From: an uncultured Chloroflexota bacterium
GTDB taxonomy: Bacteria > Chloroflexota > Dehalococcoidia > SAR202 > UBA11138
Direction: 5' to 3'
Assembly: GCA_913046025.1 (NCBI GenBank)
Contig: CAJWRP010000070.1
Location: 1-8,309 of the forward strand
Length of the DNA: 8,309 nt
The translations under genes and the position numbers were made by a program. The notes below the pieces were generated by a model, which saw only the letters and a list, made by a program, of their open reading frames with translations, was not told the DNA's origin and searched no databases. This document shows, piece after piece, positions 1 to 5,680 of the stretch. How positions within the stretch are numbered: position 1 is the stretch's first letter; each line of letters opens with the position of its first letter.

Positions 1-273
1 GGGGCCTAGAATCATTTACCCCAACGTGACCCAAGTTTAATAGCTCTCGACTCAGCAAGCTAGCCAGGCTGAAAATAGTGAGCTAATGTTGATTGAATGT
101 GAGATAGGCGATGAGCACGACGACGTTGAGATGGTAGACCTGGCCAGAGAGTAGAAGGCGTTGAACGGCTTACAGCCCTACCTTTCTGATAAAAGCACAG
201 GGCCTTCTACGGACTTGAACATGATAGTGGACGAGATTTTACGCAACACTGCGGGTCAAGATTACGATGAGAG
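1..273. other. Left-edge stretch with no supportable gene
   Basis: I see no intact gene here. On the plus strand a reading frame opens at ATG 86 (MLIECEIGDEHDDVEMVDLA...), meets TAG at 152-154, and then stays open to a stop at 512-514, with only a TTG at 161 as a restart. The part around 200-300 encodes a stretch that reads protein-like (IVDEILRNTAGQDYDESYF, then RRKRRW). There is no convincing ribosome binding site before 86 or 161. The right part of the frame lies antisense to the lipoprotein remnant at 274-686. It may be a broken gene fragment or chance; the sequence alone does not decide. Confidence 0.4.
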
Positions 274-686
274 TTATTTCCGCCGCAAGCGCCGCTGGTG
301 CCTCTCTAAGGAGCAGATCTGGGTGCTGGAGAAGGCACGTCCCGCCTGCACCAGTCCAGAGTTGTCGGACGCATGCAGAAACGGCTCGCTTCCCGCTGGT
401 GCCGGCATCGAAGAGAGCCTTACCACGCCAGTGAGGCTACGCCCAAACGGTGTGGCGTTTGGTTCAGGCAGCGCGGTCGCGACAGACTGTTTGGTTTCGA
501 CAAGGTTGGCTTGAAATGCGGTAGTTGTAGGAGTTGGCAATTGGGGTGACACTACAGTGTTCTGCGGCAATGCAGTCGGCAGTGACGCGATATCGTCAGG
601 CAGATTTTAGCAACCCAACGTTACGACCAATATCGGGCCGACTATCACACATAGAAGCAGGTGTCGGTAAGACTTCTGGGAATCAT
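274..686 (-). pseudogene. Decayed Pro/Thr-linker lipoprotein gene
   Basis: On the minus strand a strong Shine-Dalgarno GAGGGAG (plus positions 692-698) lies 5 nt before ATG at 684-686. The ATG frame ends after 13 codons. Adding one C to the CCC run six bases after the start gives MIPQKSYRHLLLC, then VIVGPILVVTLGC: a basic start, a hydrophobic core and an LGC lipobox, i.e. a complete lipoprotein signal peptide. The codon after the lipobox Cys (610-612) is TAA (607-609). Past it the same frame is open to 274 and begins as a Pro/Thr-rich linker (NLPDDIASLPTALPQNTVV, then SPQLPTPTTTAFQ), like the linker of the intact lipoprotein at 2075. The remaining part (to a stop at 274-276) has no recognised domain. 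Two lesions in a short space suggest a genuine pseudogene rather than one sequencing error. The signal peptide and linker are visible; the ancestral function is unknown. Confidence 0.55.
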
Positions 687-754
687 CAGAACTCCCTCGC
701 TAAGAAAACGTCTTGATATGCTGCAAATTATGGTATGTAGATATCTTCTTATTG

Positions 755-826
755 TCGCGCCAAATAACGCACCGATTGGAAGCATGTTGACAGTAACTTG
801 CTGCCAATTTACACTCGCGCCAATCG
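755..826. repeat. Short direct and inverted repeats around the promoter of the first monooxygenase
   Basis: TCGCGCCAA occurs at 755-763 and again at 815-823, exactly 60 bp apart; the second copy begins at the last base of the -10 box and covers the likely transcription start. CGATTGG (773-779) and CCAATCG (820-826) form an inverted pair that encloses the -35 and -10 boxes. They could be sites for a looping or dimeric regulator. They are short enough that chance remains possible. Confidence 0.3.
787..815 (+). promoter_or_regulatory. Sigma70-type promoter for the first monooxygenase gene
   Basis: A perfect TTGACA (787-792) is followed by a 17-bp spacer and TACACT (810-815, four of six matches to the -10 consensus). 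Initiation near 822 would give a leader of about 30 nt before the ATG at 852. The divergent-region promoter proposed for the SDR gene uses the same TACACT hexamer. Confidence 0.55.
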
Positions 827-851
827 AAATCTTCCTTGGAAGGGATATAAA

Positions 852-1997
852 ATGCGAATTGGCATGTTCTACCAGATTCAGGTGCCTAAACCCTGGGATG
901 TGGGAAGTGAAGCGCTACGATTTCATCAGATGCTTGAGCAGGTGGAGTATGCGGAAGAGATGGGCTTCGAGAGCGTCTGGTTCGTAGAGCACCACTTCCG
1001 GTCCGAATGGTCGCACTCCAGTGCGCCAGACCTGTCTCTAGCAGCCATCAGCCAGCGCACTAAGAACATACGCCTGGGCATAGCAGCGGTATTGCCTCCA
1101 ATTCACCATCCGCTAGACACAGCCGTGCGTCTGGCGACTTTGGATATCCTAAGCCATGGCAGGGTGGACTTCGGCGTGGGGCGCTCCGGATACCCATACC
1201 AGATGATGCCCTTCGGCACCGATCTGGCGGACGCTACGGGTATTGTAGAAGAGTCCTTGGACATCATTCCAAGGGCATGGACCGAAGAGGTCTTCTCGTA
1301 CAAGGGAAAGTACTTTGACATACCGGAGCGCGAGATCGTTCCCAAGCCCGTGCAGAAGCCGCACCCGCCCATCTGGCAGGCATGCACCCGGGAGGAGACC
1401 TTCGAGAAGGCGGGCCTCCAGGGATTGGGTTGCCTGACCCAGACCAGCATCGGGGCTGAGCGCACAAAGATACTGATCCGTATTTACCGTGACGCCATTA
1501 AAAAGGCCGACCCGGTTGGCAAATTCGTCAACAACCAGATCTCCGGCAGCACAGTAGCATACTGTCATGAGGATAGAGACAAGGCTTTCGAACGCGGTGC
1601 GCAGCTTATTGACTGGTATCGGGAGCAGCAAGTCATACGAGACTCCATGGTCTGGAAGGACTACCCAGCCGACCGTGTCCCAGACGACTACAAGTGGCAT
1701 TACGACAGGGCCATGGCCAGGGATGAGGCCCGCGCCGATGAAATCCCGTCACGGGAGCTGATCGAACAGGGCGGCCGCTTCGCCATCGGCAACCCCGCCG
1801 ACTGCATACGCTATTTCGAGCAATACGAGGCCATGGGTGTCGACGAGATCATGCCTCTTTTCCAGGTAGGTCCTGTCTCCCACGAAGAGGTGATTCAGAC
1901 GCTGAGTCTCTTCGGCAAGTACGTGGTGCCGCATTTCAAAGGCAAGACCAGCGCTAATGCAACACAGGAGCCCTCCTCAGTGCAGGCCGACGACTAG
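852..1997 (+). CDS. Luciferase-like flavin-dependent monooxygenase (381 aa)
   Basis: This encodes a bacterial luciferase-like (LLM) monooxygenase. Such enzymes are TIM barrels that use reduced FMN or F420 from a partner reductase, plus O2, to oxygenate or cleave organic substrates in the cytoplasm. Visible family marks are the N-terminal strand MRIGMFYQIQ, VEYAEEMGFESVWFVEHHF at about residues 31-49, the IRLGIAAVLPPIHHP segment (73-87), GRVDFGVGRSG (103-113), the KPVQKPHPPIW segment (165-175), and a late GNPADC (313-318) typical of the C-terminal barrel helix. ATG 852 is chosen over the upstream ATG at 798 because GGAAGGG (838-844) is correctly spaced and residue 1 starts the first barrel strand. 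The C-terminal 20 residues (TSANATQEPSSVQADD end) are a polar tail. The gene is monocistronic or heads a unit with the lipoprotein 77 nt downstream. The substrate cannot be read from sequence. It differs clearly from the second LLM at 5681. Confidence 0.93.
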   Translation: MRIGMFYQIQVPKPWDVGSEALRFHQMLEQVEYAEEMGFESVWFVEHHFRSEWSHSSAPDLSLAAISQRTKNIRLGIAAVLPPIHHPLDTAVRLATLDILSHGRVDFGVGRSGYPYQMMPFGTDLADATGIVEESLDIIPRAWTEEVFSYKGKYFDIPEREIVPKPVQKPHPPIWQACTREETFEKAGLQGLGCLTQTSIGAERTKILIRIYRDAIKKADPVGKFVNNQISGSTVAYCHEDRDKAFERGAQLIDWYREQQVIRDSMVWKDYPADRVPDDYKWHYDRAMARDEARADEIPSRELIEQGGRFAIGNPADCIRYFEQYEAMGVDEIMPLFQVGPVSHEEVIQTLSLFGKYVVPHFKGKTSANATQEPSSVQADD

Positions 1998-2040
1998 TCA
2001 TGCGACACTTCATGCCTTGATATTAGTGGCCAACACCCTT

Positions 2041-2053
2041 GTGCCCAGGGCAC
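2041..2053. promoter_or_regulatory. 13-bp perfect palindrome upstream of the lipoprotein gene
   Basis: GTGCCCAGGGCAC is self-complementary around a central A and lies 21 bp before the chosen lipoprotein start. It could be an operator, or as RNA a 5-bp hairpin with a CAG loop close to the start codon. No promoter boxes with good spacing were found nearby, so its role is a guess. Confidence 0.25.
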
Positions 2054-2074
2054 CAGCGGCCTATTGTCGTTACC

Positions 2075-3469
2075 ATGAGGGGCTTTTATGGAACGCTAAT
2101 GATGGCTATCGTTGTGACGTCTAACGTAGCTTGCACAGTACAACAGGCAGCGACGCCCATTGAGAGCAGTGAGCCTGCAACGCCGCAAGAAGCTTCGGCA
2201 ACAATAGCTCCGTCCAAGGTCTCACCAACGGCAAAACCTACGCCTACGAACACGCCGCTTCCGGACCCGCTCCTTACAGATCTGGAGCCGTTCGTTGCTA
2301 CTAAGGCGCCCGTATTGCCTGCAGCGACGCTGACTCCGGCGCTTCCCAAAATAACGGCAATACCAACTGAGACTCCAGAACCCTATCGAGCGTCTATTGC
2401 AACGTACTCTCCCGAAGATTCAACCGGTCATGAAGACGGCGTTTTTGGAACCGGATACAGCGACCGCCAGAGGGACTGCGTAAGCGATCCATCGCCGTTA
2501 CTAACTTCACACATCCCAGACTTGAGCACGATCGGTTCCATCCAGCCACCCTCTGTTATCAGCGGTAACTGGTACAAGAACCGCTCATACCTAAATATTG
2601 CTGCGGAACACGGCGCTGTTGCTCGCACAGTGCCCGTTTATGCCCCTGAAAATGCAACGTTGACGGGCATTACGTACTACCTGCAGCCCATGAATGACAT
2701 TGATGGAAACCTAATCGATGTGCCTCAGTATGAGGTGAGGCTCCAGATAAGCTGCGAGGTAACCTACGGTTTCGATCATCTGACCGAACTAGGCCCGGGC
2801 ATTGCAGAACTTGCCCCGACGGAGCCTTCGACCTCCACCCGTGACGCAGAGAAGTCCGTATCCATAGAGGTAAATGCCAGAGACATCCTCGGCTATACCA
2901 CAGGCACCATCGTGGCCCACAGCTGGGACTTCATATTCAGCAATACGGCAGTGGTAAACAGCTTCGCCAATCAAGAGCGCTACAAAAACACCGGTGACCT
3001 TAAGGTATTACTGTACGCCGAATGCCCTTACGAATACTTCGCAGACGATTTGGGTGACGAGTATAGGGCTTTAATCGGAGGTTCCAGCGGCAGTTCGTCA
3101 GACTCAGTCTGCCACACCTCCTACGACGTGCCGGACGGAATCTACGGAGGCTGGTTCCAGACTCCTTTCGATGACGAGGATCCTTTCGCGCGCGCTGACT
3201 GGGGAATGGCCATCGCTACTATGCCTGACGGCGCTATCAGAGTGAACGGGGAGAGCAACGCGGTCCGGTTGCGCCCGGGAGACGAAACCTATCTTGACCC
3301 GCGCACGGTAGCTGATGAGCACTGCTACGCGTCTGCTAGAGGCATGGGAGGCCAAGAGGAATGGCATGTCTACTTGAAGATGCTTACGCCTGGCACCATG
3401 GGTGTAGCCTTCGGCCAGGGTTCTTGTCCCAAGAGCCTCCCCGCCGACCATATCGTGTATTACAGATAA
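2075..3469 (+). CDS. Secreted lipoprotein with Pro/Thr linker and degenerate M23-like domain (464 aa)
   Basis: The N-terminus (MRGFYGTLMMAIVVTSNVAC) is a short signal peptide ending in a VAC lipobox, so Cys20 would be lipidated and the protein anchored outside the membrane. Residues about 24-105 are a Pro/Thr/Ala-rich linker. The body (about 160-464) contains PVYAPENATLTGITYYLQ (187-204), YGFDHLTELGPGIAELAP (231-248), ARDILGYTTGT (268-278) and HSWDFIFSN (282-290). In order these match the beta-strand pattern of M23/lysostaphin peptidases (VYAPxxGTV, YxHL, GDxIGxxGxTG, HLHFxV), but the metal-binding HxxxD and HxH motifs are not intact, so catalysis is unlikely. Six further Cys (135, 227, 317, 346, 417, 451) could form disulfides. 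ATG 2075 is preferred to TTG 2039 because it gives a compact signal peptide with an Arg at position 2, although no clear Shine-Dalgarno is present. The likely role is binding or structural at the cell surface. The M23 likeness is my inference from the pattern. Confidence 0.75.
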   Translation: MRGFYGTLMMAIVVTSNVACTVQQAATPIESSEPATPQEASATIAPSKVSPTAKPTPTNTPLPDPLLTDLEPFVATKAPVLPAATLTPALPKITAIPTETPEPYRASIATYSPEDSTGHEDGVFGTGYSDRQRDCVSDPSPLLTSHIPDLSTIGSIQPPSVISGNWYKNRSYLNIAAEHGAVARTVPVYAPENATLTGITYYLQPMNDIDGNLIDVPQYEVRLQISCEVTYGFDHLTELGPGIAELAPTEPSTSTRDAEKSVSIEVNARDILGYTTGTIVAHSWDFIFSNTAVVNSFANQERYKNTGDLKVLLYAECPYEYFADDLGDEYRALIGGSSGSSSDSVCHTSYDVPDGIYGGWFQTPFDDEDPFARADWGMAIATMPDGAIRVNGESNAVRLRPGDETYLDPRTVADEHCYASARGMGGQEEWHVYLKMLTPGTMGVAFGQGSCPKSLPADHIVYYR

Positions 3470-3565
3470 AAAAAACGTTCGGAGTCATTCCACAGGCTTC
3501 CTTACCTATAGCTTAAATGGCCTCTGCCTGCGCCCTGACCTCGAAGGCCCCCCATATCATCAGTA

Positions 3566-3594
3566 GCTCTCATTGACACAGAATTGCTCTCATT
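3566..3594. repeat. 9-bp direct repeat with 20-bp period
   Basis: GCTCTCATT occurs at 3566-3574 and 3586-3594. The second copy overlaps the stop codon of the MBL-fold gene (3590-3592 on the minus strand). The segment lies in the 120-bp gap between the convergent lipoprotein and hydrolase genes, where no strong terminator hairpin is seen. It may be a small duplication or chance. Confidence 0.35.
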
Positions 3595-4464
3595 CAATTA
3601 CCAGCAGGTCTTCTCCGAATAACACTTCACCCTGGAAGTGCTGCCGGACATCAGCCAGAACCTCCTCAAAGTTGTTTTGGCTAATCGAGGCACTCAGGTG
3701 GGTCAACACCATGCGTTTCACACCGGCTTCTGCCGCGATCTGCCCGGCCTGGTAGGGGGAGGGCAGGACTGATTCAGTGAGAGTACGGAGAGCAGGGTTG
3801 GCCTTCAAGAAGCTCTCGGGCCACATGCAACACTGCACCAACAGGTCGGCTTCATGGGCCAGCTTGCTAATACCGGGGCATGGGACGGTGTCGCCGCTGA
3901 TGGTGACGACCTGGTCTTCTGCCTCAATGCGATAGCCCAGGCAATGCCACTCGAAATCCGGGGCGTGAGGAAAATCGCCATGCAGGACATAGTCGGAAAT
4001 CACGCGCCAGCCATCCCCTTCCACCGCGACGCCTGCCCCGATCTCATGGACGGTAACATCGTGGATTGTTTCATACCGACGGTGCCTGCTATGGCCCTGG
4101 CGGCGGACCTCCTTTTCTTCTTCAAGGCGAAAGCGGTTATCGCTGGCATAGACTCCGTTCAGCAAGGCGTCGACGATTTGCTGGGTACCAGCCGGTCCAT
4201 AAATTGGCAGCGTTCCCTCTCGTCCCTGACCCGCCGTTGAGAAGATGACATCGTACAGGTCATTGATATGGTCAACATGGTGATGCGTGATAAAGACAGG
4301 GCTGACCCGGCCCACATCAACTCCCGCTTGATACATCTGGTGGACCGCTCCCCTTTTCCCGTGTCAAACAACAGCTGGTTTGAGCCCACTTCTACCAACG
4401 CGGAAGATTGGAAGCGGTTAGGGTCTTTCCCAGGTGTGCCGGTACCTAGCAAGGTAACTTTCAT
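3590..4464 (-). CDS. MBL-fold metallo-hydrolase (RNase Z/arylsulfatase-like), frameshifted
   Basis: This encodes a metallo-beta-lactamase-fold hydrolase of the RNase Z/arylsulfatase-like branch, which uses a dinuclear metal site to cleave phosphodiesters, sulfate esters or similar bonds. Translation from ATG at 4462-4464 gives the typical first strands MKVTLLGTGTPGKDPNRF and QLLFDTGK (residues 30-37). The frame is then wrong. The remainder (AVHQMYQAGVDVGRV, VFITHHHVDHINDLYD) lies in the -1 frame, open to the stop at 3590-3592. The joined product is about 291 residues, normal for the family. Visible metal ligands are HxHxDH (THHHVDH, about 61-66 in the joined product), the Asp of ISGDT, and a final His in VLTHLS. 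The next His motif is probably YVLHGDFPHAP. A purine-rich AGAAAAGAA precedes the ATG weakly. An automated call would start at ATG 4336 and lack the first two strands and the DTG motif. Whether this is a pseudogene, an assembly error or recoding is open. Confidence 0.85.
4350..4360 (-). other. Frameshift site GGGAAAAGGGG in the MBL-fold gene
   Basis: On the coding strand the frame reads ACG GGA AAA GGG GAG. The heptamer G GGA AAA fits the X XXY YYZ rule for -1 ribosomal slippage. Slipping there gives DTGK followed by RGAVHQMYQAG, rejoining the conserved downstream frame. The same run (G3 A4 G4) is also where a homopolymer indel would be expected: restoring one G would give DTGKGGAVHQ, and removing two A would give DTGRGAVHQ, closest to the usual DxGRGxVH of the family. 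Confidence 0.6.
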
Positions 4465-4738
4465 TAGATGTTCTTTTCTGCTTGGATTTTCGATCCCATG
4501 GATTACGGCTAGCGACCTGTGGCCTAGTCGGCCTTCCAATTCGGCAACCTCGGCCTTGAGGGTTTGGTTTTCGTCCCAGGTAAAGAGAAGGAAGCTTGTC
4601 TATCATGGCTCAACTATCTGACCATCACCCTCCTCTTGTCAACAGGTCGCGCTCAGGAGATGGGGGGATGAGCAATTGCAATTCAAACAAGTCTCTTCGA
4701 ATACCCTAAGTCCAAATTTCCAACACAATTCAAAAGGA
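4465..4738. other. Intergenic region between SDR and MBL-fold genes
   Basis: No gene is supported. On the minus strand the frame of the MBL gene stays open for 45 codons upstream of its ATG, back to TAG at 4600-4602. This includes a charged helix-like run (WDENQTLKAEVAELEGRLG) with no ATG start and no good ribosome binding site for it. It may be a gene remnant. A near-consensus GAGGAGGG lies at about 4626-4635 (minus), followed directly by a GTG ATG GTC AGA TAG mini-frame. Confidence 0.35.
4613..4642 (-). promoter_or_regulatory. Possible promoter for the MBL-fold gene
   Basis: On the minus strand TTGACA (plus 4637-4642) is followed after 18 bp by GATAGT (4613-4618, four of six -10 matches). 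Initiation would be near 4606, about 140 nt before the MBL start codon. The -35 is perfect, but the -10 is weak and the leader long, so this is tentative. Confidence 0.25.
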
Positions 4739-5485
4739 CTATTGCGCGGTGCGGCCGCCATCGATGACAAGCTCGCTTCCGGTGACGAAGCTTGACTCGT
4801 CCGACGCCAGGTACAGCACTCCGTAGGCGATATCCTCTGGCTGGCCGTAACGACCTAGCGGCACCGCCCATGGCAGCACGCCGCCCTCCAAAGAAGCCAG
4901 ACTGAAGTCCAGCATGGGCGTCTCGATTGGCCCCGGATGCACAGAGTTGACTCTAATGTTGTCCGAGGCGTACTGGATGGCCACTGCCTTTGTGAATATG
5001 CGAACTGCGCCCTTGGAGGCATGGTAGGCCGTGGTGCGATTGCTGCCCACCAGACCTGCCCCAGACGAGATGTTGATGATAGACCCGCCTCCGACACGGC
5101 GCATCTCCGGCAAGACGTGCTTGCAGCCCAAGAAGGTGCCCTTGGCGTTCACGTCCATTACGCTGTCCCAGATAGCCTCGGTGGTGTCCAGCAGTCCTTC
5201 ATTGCGCAGTATGCCGGCGTTGTTAACCAGAATATCCAGCTTGCCATAATTCGTAACGGCTAGCGAAACGGCTGCTTTCCAGGTAGCCTCGTCCAGAACG
5301 TCTAGCCGCACAAATACAGCCTTCCCCCCGGTCGCGACGATTTCGGAAGCCAACGCTTCGCCCTGCTCCTCAGCCAGATCGCCGATGACAACGGCGGCGC
5401 CCTCGCTGGCGAACAGCTTCGCCTCTGCTGCGCCTATGCCGCCCGCGCCACCACTTAGCAACGCAACTTTGCCTTCTAATCTCAT
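4739..5485 (-). CDS. Short-chain dehydrogenase/reductase, classical type (248 aa)
   Basis: A classical SDR: a Rossmann-fold oxidoreductase that interconverts a hydroxyl and a carbonyl group with a nicotinamide cofactor. The cofactor loop is SGGAGGIG (residues 11-18; Ser replaces the usual Thr). Asp36 at the end of the second strand (VVIGDL) favours NAD(H) over NADP(H). NNAG is at 88-91, the structural Asn at 113 (DVNAKG), the catalytic Ser in NISSGAG (Ser141), and Tyr154-x3-Lys158 in YHASK. PGPIET (184-189) and the C-terminal VTGSELVIDGG complete the family pattern, and the length is standard. GAAGGTGAG precedes the ATG at good distance. It is divergent from the second monooxygenase (196 bp apart) and 274 bp upstream of the MBL gene on the same strand. 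Family members include 3-oxoacyl-ACP reductase-like and xenobiotic alcohol dehydrogenases; the substrate is unknown. Confidence 0.95.
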   Translation of the reverse strand: MRLEGKVALLSGGAGGIGAAEAKLFASEGAAVVIGDLAEEQGEALASEIVATGGKAVFVRLDVLDEATWKAAVSLAVTNYGKLDILVNNAGILRNEGLLDTTEAIWDSVMDVNAKGTFLGCKHVLPEMRRVGGGSIINISSGAGLVGSNRTTAYHASKGAVRIFTKAVAIQYASDNIRVNSVHPGPIETPMLDFSLASLEGGVLPWAVPLGRYGQPEDIAYGVLYLASDESSFVTGSELVIDGGRTAQ

Positions 5486-5528
5486 GTTCTCACCTTCATG
5501 CCATTTGTCATCACACAGTCTCTGACGG

Positions 5529-5558
5529 AGTGTATTGGCCGCCGCCCTTGCTCGTCAA
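5529..5558 (-). promoter_or_regulatory. Promoter for the SDR gene
   Basis: On the minus strand TTGACG (plus 5553-5558, five of six) is followed by an 18-bp spacer and TACACT (5529-5534). Initiation near 5522 would leave a leader of about 36 nt with the GAAGGTGAG ribosome binding site. The -10 hexamer is identical to that proposed for the first monooxygenase. Confidence 0.4.
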
Positions 5559-5609
5559 TTCTGGCAGGCTCCCCTCATTAGCAAGCGCGACACATCTGTG
5601 AAATAATAG

Positions 5610-5629
5610 GTCGGCCTTCCGACTATACT
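5610..5629 (+). promoter_or_regulatory. Candidate -10 box with abutting inverted repeat before the second monooxygenase
   Basis: TATACT (5624-5629, five of six) lies 51 bp before the ATG at 5681. Directly upstream is GTCGG-CCTT-CCGAC (5610-5623), a 5-bp inverted repeat that would sit in the promoter spacer and could be an operator. No good -35 hexamer is visible at 16-19 bp, which fits either an activated or regulated promoter or a false call. Confidence 0.3.
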
Positions 5630-5680
5630 CCCAAAGTCGATTGCGAAAAATCAAAACCCCTTCTCCGGAGATACAAAAAA

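Noticed and set aside
661..987. A 108-codon plus-strand frame across the promoter and start of the first monooxygenase
   Set aside because: It overlaps the strong promoter and the true gene start in another frame and shows no protein-like pattern.
1149..1700. A 183-codon open frame on the minus strand inside the first monooxygenase gene
   Set aside because: It is antisense to a clear LLM coding sequence and has no family features or ribosome binding site of its own.
3470..3589. Possible terminator between the convergent lipoprotein and MBL genes (GGCCT...AGGCC)
   Set aside because: Only five pairs with a loop of about 20 nt and no proper T tract on either side.
3854..4240. A 128-codon plus-strand frame antisense to the MBL-fold gene
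   Set aside because: The minus strand carries the conserved metal-binding motifs here; the plus frame is its complement.
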